Assembly: GCA_963678675.1 (NCBI GenBank)
Contig: OY783194.1
Span: 22,484,278 to 22,548,277, forward strand
DNA length: 64,000 bases
Direction: 5' to 3'
From: Xiphydria camelus
Taxonomy: Eukaryota; Arthropoda; Insecta; Hymenoptera; Xiphydriidae
A program made the position numbers and the translations under genes. Below are positions 26,601 through 32,700 of the stretch, in pieces. The stretch's first letter is position 1, and the number at the start of each line of letters is the position of its first letter. Under the pieces are notes generated by a model. It had not been told where the DNA came from and searched no databases. It worked only from the letters and a program-made list of their open reading frames with translations.

Positions 26601-28547
26601 AAAGACTACAATACATCCAAGTTTGAGCAAAATCCGAAATGTTACTCCAAAAAGTGTCCGATTTGGTATGGAATGACCCTATAGCGAATTTGACTCGACT
26701 GCCCCTATGCATATCAGAGTAACATTTTACAACCAGTGTGCTTGCTGATGAACTAGGTAAACTGTAGTGTAGTGTATCTACTGTACTCAGCGCACACTGG
26801 TGCAGTCCGATCAAACTTCTTATTAGAAAATTAAAGTTACTATTGACAAATCAAATTATAATACAAAAATAAATGTCATTCTCTTATTAGCATATTTTTT
26901 TCTCTTCATCACTGCAAATATCTGTCTTCAGAAAATTAAATTAAATCTTATAAATTCTCATGTGCTTTTGATTTCAACAAATCCATACACATTTTAAATC
27001 CGACGCGATATAACTTTATTATAATTGCTGTTTAAATGGATCTATTAGCGTTGAAGAAAAAAACTACTGCTATTGCAAGAAAAACCGTATTTGCAATTCC
27101 AGTCATTTATCAATACTTAGAAAGGAGGTATGCACTTTTTATGACTAGTTTGTGGATAAATTTAAAAAGTGGTAATATTAATATATAATGTAGATGTGTG
27201 TGTATAAATTTGTTTTCAAATGTTTTAAAGTTAGCAAAAAAAATTGCAAAATATTCTAAGCAATTTTTACAAATTAACGGACATTTCTGAGATTTTATCA
27301 GAAAATATTTTCAGAGAATTTCTAGGATTCTCAGACTCTCTTGGAAAATATCCTTGGGAAAGTTCTAAGTAATCTTAGAAATTCTTCAAACAATTTGAAC
27401 ACCTTGAAAAAACAGAGAAAAGGTATCATTCTTAAAGATTCTGAAAATTTACAAACTGTGCTTTAATATTTAATATATTGCGATATTCTTTCTTTAAACT
27501 TCAAAGATTTTATTCGAATTTCTGAGAAATATTTGAATTCCATAAGTAACATTTTTTGAAAAATATATGACATTTTACAAGAGATTCTGAAACATCTGGC
27601 ATTTTATGAAAAATATTTCCACTAGGGGTTTAAAATTTGATAAATCCTTATTTATCATCTCAGATACACATAGAATCCAATGAATTCCTAATCATTCTTC
27701 TCAAACTTTTCTAGTGGATCTCTGGAATTGCTGTGTTAAAAAAGCGCATCAGATTCTAATAAAAATTGTCTATAGGAATTTGCGAGATCTTTTCAATACA
27801 GGAGGAATTACTGAGATTTTCACTAGGACAGCTTCATATTAGAAAGCAAAAAATCACACCAATCGTACCAATGCTGTTGTATCCCGCCGTGTACAAATAC
27901 TGTGGCACTTGCGTGGACTTTCCACAGCCTGTGTCACCGGCTACAACGACGACCCTCCCGTTGCGCACAGCTTCAACGATCTCTTGCCTGTATCGAGCAA
28001 TCGGTAGAATCGCCTGGCCTTCTCGGAGCTTCTTTAGCTTCACGAACTTCTCCCGCTGCTTGAAGTCCAGATAGAGCCTGATTACGTGCGCGAATCGCTT
28101 AAGCCGCTTGTCCGACAGTTCGTTGAATTGCGGAACGCGCGCGAACAGCTCGCCGAAGCTTGACGCAAGCTTGAAATTGAGGCAGTGGGACTTATGGTAG
28201 GTCGCGGGGACGCTGAACGCGTTCAAGGCGTGTGAAATGGGCGCGACGTCGTTCTCGTGACCCAATTTTCGTCGCACTGATTCGTACTTGCGAAGGAAAT
28301 TCCAGAAATCATTGACATCTTGCGCTAGATTTACATTAGCTGAAAATACTTTGTTCAATTCGTGTCTGTACTTTTCGAATGAGAAACTCTCGTCAATGTC
28401 TGTGTAACCTCTCTTCTCGCGACTGGTGGCGGAATGGTTTCTTTCTGAGCGGTTTTTCTCATGACTCGCTCTTTCCCTCTCGGGTTTATGATGAGAAAAT
28501 GAATAATCCATTCGCGAGCTGTCGTCGGGTCTGCGTTTCGATTTCAT
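5416..28547 (-). CDS. DHX34: DHX34 RNA helicase gene, 15 exons (whole gene span)
   Basis: DHX34 is a DEAH-family RNA helicase that promotes nonsense-mediated mRNA decay by remodelling UPF1/SMG1 complexes. Fifteen exons join in frame to about 1,153 residues (human 1,143). Visible motifs are Walker [10 protein letters not shown] at 204-212, DEVH at 298-301, SAT at 330-332, motif [11 protein letters not shown] at 460-469 and motif [10 protein letters not shown] at 508-515. They are followed by the winged-helix/HA2 region, an acidic linker and a C-terminal Cys/His region (CPNC at 1082-1085, CREC at 1129-1132, H1146, H1150). DEVH in place of DEAH is normal for DHX34. All exon phases agree. The start ATG at 28547 opens MKSKRRPDD; an in-frame ATG at 28778 exists but reads through repeat-derived sequence. 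It lies head to head with Cdc37 and tail to tail with PIGV. It looks intact. Confidence 0.93.
5838..6581. mobile_element. TTAA-flanked inverted-repeat element
   Basis: The ends read GGGGTTACATCTAG and, inverted, GGGGTTACACCTAG. TTAA is duplicated at 5834-5837 and 6582-6585. There is no transposase. The 744 bp element fits a non-autonomous piggyBac-like or Kolobok-like family and lies in the last DHX34 intron. Confidence 0.75.
6584..6862. repeat. Short inverted-repeat element (MITE-like)
   Basis: The ends AAGCCGTCAT-TTTTTCCTAG and the inverted right copy match, and inner segments also pair (for example CTTATAAACTATGGCTTTTCCC with its reverse complement). It directly follows the TTAA element and shares its right TTAA. 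No coding capacity. Confidence 0.55.
7260..7580. repeat. Short-period repeat GAGCTGGCAGAGATTTCG
   Basis: Several tandem degenerate copies of an 18-bp unit based on GAGCTGGCAGAGATTTCG. A diverged copy of the whole block, including its flanking sequence, lies at about 21220-21560 in another DHX34 intron. Confidence 0.55.
7682..7931 (-). CDS. DHX34: DHX34 exon 14
   Basis: Encodes an acidic stretch, then [19 protein letters not shown] and the [17 protein letters not shown] segment typical of DHX34. The acceptor is TTTCAG and the donor is TG followed by GTAAGA. Confidence 0.9.
7967..9086. mobile_element. CAGGGTGG-ended element
   Basis: The left end is CAGGGTGGTTGCGAAAAC. The right end is the inverted form, CAGGGTGGCTACAGGT. 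Related ends occur at 17379-17669 and, degraded, at about 15760-17215. Subterminal sequence about GGAAATGTCAAGGAATT recurs in all copies. No target duplication was clear. It fills the intron between DHX34 exons 13 and 14 and hosts the TTAA element at 8634-8872. Confidence 0.55.
8634..8872. mobile_element. TTAA-flanked MITE, CCCTTTCGCTACG ends
   Basis: TTAA is duplicated at 8630-8633 and 8873-8876. The terminal inverted repeats are CCCTTTCGCTACG. The element is 239 bp and non-coding, of piggyBac-like type, and is nested in the CAGGGTGG-ended element. Confidence 0.75.
9115..9236 (-). CDS. DHX34: DHX34 exon 13
   Basis: Encodes [18 protein letters not shown] and a basic [11 protein letters not shown] segment. 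The acceptor is CCTCAG and the donor is AAG followed by GTACTG. The exon ends 28 bp from a transposon-like repeat. Confidence 0.85.
9333..9443 (-). CDS. DHX34: DHX34 exon 12
   Basis: Encodes [19 protein letters not shown] and [11 protein letters not shown]. The acceptor is CGTCAG and the donor is GT followed by GTAAGA. This choice restores phase with the next exon. Confidence 0.88.
9517..9692 (-). CDS. DHX34: DHX34 exon 11
   Basis: Encodes [19 protein letters not shown] through [10 protein letters not shown], found by matching the family in a region with no long open frame. The acceptor is TTTTCAG and the donor is CT followed by GTGAGT. Confidence 0.88.
10409..10805. mobile_element. Mariner-like non-autonomous element (CAGTATGTCCC ends)
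   Basis: The ends CAGTATGTCCCGTGGATAAC are inverted at both sides and flanked by TA. The arms exceed 110 bp. Related copies are at 32002-33415 and 36447-36657. There is no transposase. TA target duplication and termini fit the Tc1/mariner superfamily. Confidence 0.75.
12161..12194. repeat. Perfect 34-bp palindrome
   Basis: A 17-bp arm starting CCACGATACACTCAAAC is followed directly by its exact reverse complement with no spacer. It lies in DHX34 intron 10. It may be the terminal junction of a collapsed element. Confidence 0.8.
12516..12890 (-). CDS. DHX34: DHX34 exon 10
   Basis: Encodes a basic and acidic low-complexity linker, then [12 protein letters not shown] and [24 protein letters not shown], part of the OB-fold region. 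The acceptor is TTCCCAG and the donor is AAG followed by GTATGT. Confidence 0.9.
13520..14520. repeat. Fold-back element, arms near 450 bp
   Basis: Positions 13520-13980 are mirrored by 14035-14520 with only tens of bases between the arms. Matching words include AATTGATTCTGGATG on one side and its inverse on the other. A third partial copy of the outer sequence lies at about 13040-13160. No transposase was seen. It occupies the intron between DHX34 exons 9 and 10. Confidence 0.7.
14732..14929 (-). CDS. DHX34: DHX34 exon 9
   Basis: Encodes [16 protein letters not shown] through [12 protein letters not shown] to FKDLLQ. The acceptor is not certain. AAAG before AAGCTG keeps the phase; the stronger-looking CCAG five bases upstream would shift the frame. 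The donor is CAA followed by GTGAAT. Confidence 0.82.
15050..15244 (-). CDS. DHX34: DHX34 exon 8
   Basis: Encodes [13 protein letters not shown] through [16 protein letters not shown] to DPECE, the HA2 ratchet domain. The acceptor is GCCGCAG and the donor is GAG followed by GTACTA. Confidence 0.9.
15667..15716. repeat. Perfect 23-bp-arm hairpin with 4-base loop
   Basis: The left arm at 15667-15689 and right arm at 15694-15716 are exact reverse complements around a CCAA loop. AT-rich, in the intron between DHX34 exons 7 and 8. Confidence 0.85.
16213..17108. mobile_element. Inverted-repeat element with GGCGGATCCAATATGGCGGA core
   Basis: The ends ACACAGCTCCACAAAAAA and the inverted copy AACTGTGT lie at the two sides. 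The arms are almost 400 bp. Internally, units of about 110 bp contain GGGTCGCTGATCACGAATCTG and TTCAAGATGGCG followed by CAATATGGCGGACGAG. The same internal unit occurs in otherwise different elements at 45540-45910, 46560-46960 and 48715-48920. Confidence 0.7.
17379..17669. mobile_element. Short CAGGGTGA-ended element
   Basis: The 291 bp element starts CAGGGTGATTGCAGACCTGG and ends with the inverse of CAGGGTTGCTACAG. Internal sequence matches the longer elements at 7967-9086 and about 15760-17215. Non-coding. Confidence 0.6.
17732..17918 (-). CDS. DHX34: DHX34 exon 7
   Basis: Encodes [13 protein letters not shown] through SILSLKEH, the start of the winged-helix/HA2 region. The upstream intron is only 53 bp. 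The donor GTTCGT is weak, but KEH joined to GAL matches the family exactly. Confidence 0.88.
17972..18204 (-). CDS. DHX34: DHX34 exon 6
   Basis: Encodes motif V ([10 protein letters not shown]) and motif VI (QRKGRSGR), ending in GPGVCYR with the Arg codon split across the next intron. The donor is AG followed by GTCGGT. Confidence 0.92.
18205..20313. other. DHX34 intron 5 content
   Basis: No gene. Positions 18205-19320 are mostly AT-rich with no recognised feature apart from a short CpG-rich stretch near 18690-18960. Positions 19325-20285 are the large TTAA-flanked inverted-repeat element. Confidence 0.55.
19325..20285. mobile_element. TTAA-flanked element with nested hairpins
   Basis: TTAA is present at 19321-19324 and 20286-20289. 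The ends GGCGGTCATTAAATTAG and, inverted, GACGGTCGCTAAAAGAG both continue into GTTCCCATT. The middle holds two further hairpins (about 19526-19717 and 19865-19985) whose arms match almost perfectly. Non-coding. It ends 28 bp from the splice donor of DHX34 exon 5. Confidence 0.7.
20314..20462 (-). CDS. DHX34: DHX34 exon 5
   Basis: Encodes [13 protein letters not shown] (motif IV region) to LSIAEQDK. The donor is AAG followed by GTGCGT. A large inverted-repeat element ends only 28 bp beyond this donor. Confidence 0.9.
20527..20659 (-). CDS. DHX34: DHX34 exon 4
   Basis: Encodes [14 protein letters not shown] through IIDNKYS, the linker between the RecA domains. It is too fragmented to show as a long reading frame. 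It was placed by matching conserved residues, with acceptor GCGCAG and donor GA followed by GTAGGT. Confidence 0.87.
20735..20941 (-). CDS. DHX34: DHX34 exon 3
   Basis: Carries motif II DEVHERH and motif III SAT. The acceptor is AAAACAG and the donor is CAA followed by GTAGGT, so the next exon resumes at VPGRLYP. Confidence 0.9.
20942..22249. other. DHX34 intron 2 content
   Basis: No gene. Positions 21220-21560 hold the second copy of the GCAGAGCTGGCAGAAATTTC short-period repeat. The remainder is AT-rich without recognised features. Confidence 0.5.
22250..22416 (-). CDS. DHX34: DHX34 exon 2
   Basis: Encodes [18 protein letters not shown] (motif Ia) through the motif Ib region ending in GLLLRQ. 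The acceptor is ATGTAG and the donor is CAG followed by GTATAAG. The exon completes an Ala codon split with exon 1. Confidence 0.9.
22735..23215. repeat. Palindromic block, arms about 220 bp
   Basis: The segment around 22790-22955 is mirrored by 22980-23150, with matching words such as GAACTTCTCGAATATTTCACG, almost without mismatches near the centre. AT-rich and non-coding. Confidence 0.7.
23220..27790. mobile_element. Large inverted-repeat element (about 4.5 kb)
   Basis: The left side (for example GATCGGACTGCACCAGTGTG at about 23854) is mirrored on the right at about 26800. The outer ends around CAGCAATTCC and the CCTGGTGGAAATATTT segment near 23426 also reappear inverted near 27610-27750. 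The left arm holds a further internal palindrome (about 24140-24730). Related sequence starts again at about 62975-63070. No transposase could be seen. The class is unknown. Confidence 0.6.
25513..25975. repeat. Tandem repeat, about 183-bp unit, 2.5 copies
   Basis: Units starting ATAGGTTCTTGTAGTTAAC begin near 25513, 25697 and 25876. They share nearly all bases through CCATTTCCTTCCAATTATCCC. They sit in the centre of the large inverted-repeat element. Confidence 0.8.
27869..28547 (-). CDS. DHX34: DHX34 exon 1
   Basis: Encodes residues 1-226 plus one base: a charged N-terminus rich in Arg, Ser and His, then the region leading into RecA domain 1 and the Walker A motif GDTGCGKST. The donor is ATTG followed by GTACGA. 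The reading frame stays open past the donor but loses similarity there. Confidence 0.88.
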
Positions 28548-28712
28548 TGCCTTTATCTCTTCGAAGTCATTTTGACAGACAACCCATGCTTTCCGGTAAA
28601 GGGGGCGTAACGAAGGCGGCTGCGCAGCTGTTCGCATCGTCGTCTCCGTCGTCTCCGAAGTTGAGTTGAACCGGGTTGACCAATCGTGTTCAAGTTTAAA
28701 ATTGAAACGGAA

Positions 28713-28858
28713 GCCTAAGGCCGGGATGCACCAATGGAATTTGAAAGTTAAGCTTGACTTATCAGCAGTCATAGCCAATCGAGTGCTCGGATTTTGAAGT
28801 TAAGTGGAGCTTATCTCCTTGAGTGTCGCTTAAATGTCGTTGGTGCAACCGGGCCTTA
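28713..28858. mobile_element. MITE, AAGGCCGGGATGCACC ends
   Basis: The left end AAGGCCGGGATGCACCAA pairs with the right end TTGGTGCAACCGGGCCTT. 146 bp, non-coding. It supplies the out-of-place N-terminal extension that is open in frame upstream of the chosen DHX34 start. Confidence 0.65.
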
Positions 28859-28895
28859 GCTGCAGCAGAGCTTAAACTTTCGTGCAACAGACTTA

Positions 28896-29052
28896 GAGCG
28901 AGTTGTAACGACTTGGTTCAGAGCCGGTTCAGCTTGAACCGCCGTTCTTGGTATATTTTGTGTCACACATAATATTATACATTTTTATTTAAACTCAGTT
29001 CAAACGTGGTTCAAGCTAGAACTGAGTTTAAACCAAGTCGTTACAACCCGCC
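28896..29052. mobile_element. MITE, GTTGTAACGACTTGGTT ends
   Basis: The inverted ends share GAGTTGTAACGACTTGGTT or GGGTTGTAACGACTTGGTTT. Inner segments also pair around GGTTCAAGC. About 157 bp and non-coding. Confidence 0.6.
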
Positions 29053-29071
29053 CTTATCTTCAGCTTCATTT

Positions 29072-29200
29072 AGGGCCGGTTTTACCAACACTGTATAAAC
29101 GTGGTCTAGCGCTATACTGAGAATAAACCAGCTATAAGCCTTATGGTTATTCTCAATATAGCGCTATACCGCGTTTATACCTGTTGGTAAAACGGGCCCT
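29072..29200. mobile_element. MITE, AGGGCCGGTTTTACCAACA ends
   Basis: The inverted ends are AGGGCCGGTTTTACCAACA and the matching right end. The middle contains inverted ATAGCGCTATACTGAGAATA. Another copy is at 36681-36814 with a TTA duplication (Harbinger-like), and a partial copy begins near 63393. Confidence 0.75.
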
Positions 29201-29305
29201 CAGTCTGAAAAAGTTGGTTGATGGAACCGGGCCTAAATGATCGGAAGAATTGAGTGAACGGAGCATTACTCTGAATCCTTCGCACGCGTAGCTTGTATCT
29301 ACGTA

Positions 29306-29536
29306 TACCAGGTCTTTGCGTATGTGTTGACATAGGAATCGTGCGAGCGCGAGTGGGAACGCGGATTAACACTGGTGAAGCCATAAGAGTTTCTCTGTCG
29401 CACATTCTCCGTCCTTCTCGGACTTGTCCAGTTGGAGTGTGCGACAGAGAAACTCTTATGGCTTCACCAGTGTTAATCCGCGTTCTCACTCGCACTCGCA
29501 CGATTCCTATGTCAACACATACGCAAAGACCTGGTA
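29306..29536. mobile_element. Long-arm hairpin element (about 105-bp arms)
   Basis: The left arm TACCAGGTCTTTGCGTATGT and onward to CTCTGTCGCACA is mirrored on the right with only a few mismatches around a spacer of about 25-30 bp. No coding potential. It is the element nearest the Cdc37 start. Confidence 0.75.
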
Positions 29537-29718
29537 CACACATGCAAGGATGCGAGGCCTTTAGTTGACAATCAAAAGTTAAGTTGGGGACAGAAATCTT
29601 CCCTCCTCACGCTGAAAGGGTATTTCGATTTTGGAGCCCTATCCTTCAGTTGCTCCAGACTGTGTCGTTTAACAATCAGACAACTCGATTCGCCAAATAG
29701 TGCTTATTCAGCTAAATA

Positions 29719-29751
29719 ATGGTGGATTATAGCAAGTGGAAGGACATAGAG
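29719..29751 (+). CDS. Cdc37: Cdc37 exon 1
   Basis: A 33-nt coding piece, [11 protein letters not shown], with donor GAG followed by GTGAGA. The start is fixed by the near-invariant MVDYS N-terminus of the family. Confidence 0.92.
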
Positions 29752-32700
29752 GTGAGATAAATCATAATAGTTTCTTCTTTTCTTCCAGGAAGATGCGGAA
29801 AGTTCTAGAAGCACCGTTAAAGCTTCAATTCGATTTTTTCGTGTGATTAATTGTGAAAATTGCGCGGATAAATACATGTTTCCGTTTGCGTTTAGAACGT
29901 TTTATTTGCGTAATTTAACAACATTCTTAACCAGCGTAGGATTGTGTTTGAATACTTTTCGCTTGCATGGTTTACAAACGTTCTATTTACGTCATTGAAA
30001 CGATCACGACTGGTCCTACGATAAACGTAACCTTTCACGCAACATAACCTACTTCACGATTAGTTATAAGGGCCCTCTGTCAACATTATTGTGATTGGCA
30101 GCATTAAAAAAAGTTCGCGAAAAGATCTCAGTTAATTTCTAATGATCTTTTTGCAGTGAAATAATTTAGAGATCATTCGGTATGATCTTTCACAGGTCAG
30201 AAATAGGCTTTCATAAAGCAGGTATTATGACGAAAAATGTATTAATTGATCATTAAAATTGGAGCCGATAACTGTCATGACTTGTTTGCCATGAAAATGT
30301 TTGAAATCGATTTGACAGGCACCAGGCACGATTTTGTTTGTGACCTTTCGCGTGAATGTTACACGTCACTCATAGATGTAACGATCATTTTTTTCTTTGA
30401 TTTAAATGACCATAATATTTAGGAATGCTATACTCTTCAGCATTACTATGCCAGTGACTTTCACTATTTTACCGACGGCAATATCATTCTCAAATGTCGC
30501 GGAAGAAGTGTCTTCTACAGATTTTCAACTTCCCCTAAAACTGACAAAAGGCCCTTAATGTCGTTCTCTGTAAGATTTTTAGGTTTTGTCGAATAATTCT
30601 AACAAGAGAACGTTGTATTTCATTAATAACGTTGTCAGAAGCCCATTCGATTATTTAAAATAATGACAATTTTGTCTGATATTTAGCTTTTTCATTTCGC
30701 ATCTCCTTTCATGCCAGAACTTCGTTGTACGATTACATTCGTTATTTCTCGTCGCCAGATCTCTGATGATGAAGACGACACTCATCCGAACATCGACACA
30801 CCATCGTTATTCAGATGGCGGCATCAAGCGAGAGTCGAGAGGATGGAAGAGTGGAAGAAGGAGCAAGAAGAGCATGATAGGAAGAAGGCAGAGTAAGATT
30901 GACGAGTTGTTCAAATAGTATAGATGACTGCATCTGGTTTGAGATTTTAGTGTCGTCTGTACAATTCTTAACGATCGTATCAAAATTTTTGATGTGAGAA
31001 ATCATCTAAATATTATGAACGCTACTTTCTTTGAGACACGTACATATACTTGCAGCGGATGCATAACAAAAGTTTGCGCTCAACAGAGCTTTTGACGTTC
31101 TGATAACACTGGTCCACAAAGAAGAACTTTTCTCATCATCAGGAATAAAACTAGATGAATATTTGAATCTCCCCTGGCGACGATATTTCTCAGAGAAACT
31201 CTGGAATATAGTCGTAAAATTTCTGAAAATAACAGAAACTGAATATAAATCTGAAAAATTTAAAGAATTGGAACACTTTTCAGAGATGAGAAAAGTCTAG
31301 GAAAGTTTTAACCCTCTTTTAGTGCCGAGCGAAAACCGTGTGTTTATGCGAAGATAACTGGACGAATTTGACGAATTTACTAAGTTTAGGAAAAAGCTCA
31401 TAAAAACCAAACTAAGAATGATATTTAAAAAATTTAAAATGCAGCATATTACAGAAGAAAGAGAGAATAATGTAATGTCAATTGTATTTCAATATATATT
31501 TAAAATCATACGAATAACATAAATAGTAAACATGATGAAAAACGTATAAACAAGTTCCTCTTCTTCAAACAATATTTGCACATAACAGTAATCATCGTTT
31601 GATCATAGTTTTATGTAGGTCACGTAGTATGAATTATAAGTATTACATTTTCAATCATTTTTTAAATAAAATAACTAATATCGGTCCTGAGCGAACGACG
31701 ATATATCGTCGTCCAGCACTAAAAGGGTTAAAATCGTCAGAAATAATATGCGATATTTCTCTGAAAATTTCTTCCTGTCTTCCGATTACGTCTGAAAGTT
31801 TCCAAGTTTCTGTAAAGAATTCTAAAAATTTGCAGGACATTCAGGATTTCAGAGTAATTCAGAAAAATTTTAAGAAATACAGAATTATTTCTGTAATTAA
31901 AGTACTGAAAATATTTATTTGCAAAGAGTATAGCCGGATAACCATATGAATACTGGCCCCGCTTGAATTTTTTTCCCATTCAGGTATATTTTGTATGTAT
32001 ACAGTATGTCCCGTGGATAACGCAAGTATTTGAATTTCCCCCACATTTGACTTTGGTAGTGCTTGGAACGGTGCTGTAGTTAGAGTTGGCTTCAGAAGAG
32101 TGCGCTGCGTTCTTACGAGTTTGGCGAAAAGAGCGATCGCCATGTTATCGGCGGAGCGTTTCGTCCCGGAGTCGGCCTGTGGACTCGTCAGTAAGGCTAG
32201 GCCGACTCCTGCCTTAGACGCTCTGTGTGCTCTGTCCTCCGTGGTTGTCGAACAGCTTCGGTCTTATGTAGAAACGTACTCGTGTTCGACCACTAGTGAG
32301 AAAGGCAGCGCCATCTGGTGGCGGGCCGCCACAGTACTCCCCCCAGTGACGGCTGCTGGAGGCAGGCGTAACGATGTGGAAGATGGTGGTGTGCGTGGCG
32401 ATGGCTGTGTGAGCGTGGTTCTATGTGACTGGGACATCGTGAGTTGGAAATTCCGCCGGTGTTCGTCGCAGCGTGTGAGAGATCGATCCTGTGTGTGTGT
32501 GTGTGTGTGTGTGTGTGATGATGCGGCTGCTGCCTGCGTGGGTCCAGCATGGCCGTGTGTGTGCGTGCGCTGGTCTGGGGCTGCTGCCTGCGTGGGTCTA
32601 GCATGGCCTTGTGTGTGAGCGCTGGTGCTGTGGCTGCTGCCTGCGTGGGTCTAGCATGGCCGTGTGTGTGTGCGCTGGCATGGCTGGTGCTCTGGGGCGT

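Larger units (their letters stand above)
22417..27868. other. DHX34 intron 1 (5.45 kb) content
   Basis: No gene. It begins with a palindromic block (about 22735-23215) and continues with a large inverted-repeat structure (about 23220-27790) that encloses a 183-bp tandem repeat (25513-25975). Confidence 0.65.
28548..29718. promoter_or_regulatory. Head-to-head DHX34/Cdc37 intergenic region
   Basis: The start codons of DHX34 and Cdc37 are 1,171 bp apart and divergent, so this interval must hold both promoters or one shared promoter. Four inverted-repeat elements occupy most of it: 28713-28858, 28896-29052, 29072-29200 and 29306-29536. The unoccupied parts are 28548-28712 and 29540-29718. No TATA box was identified. 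Confidence 0.6.

Noticed and set aside
28548..28778. Longer DHX34 N-terminus from the upstream in-frame ATG
   Set aside because: Its first part reads through a MITE (28713-28858), and the family does not have this extension.
29175..29568. Open frames rich in Val, Arg and Thr on both strands
   Set aside because: They are mirror translations of the long hairpin element at 29306-29536.
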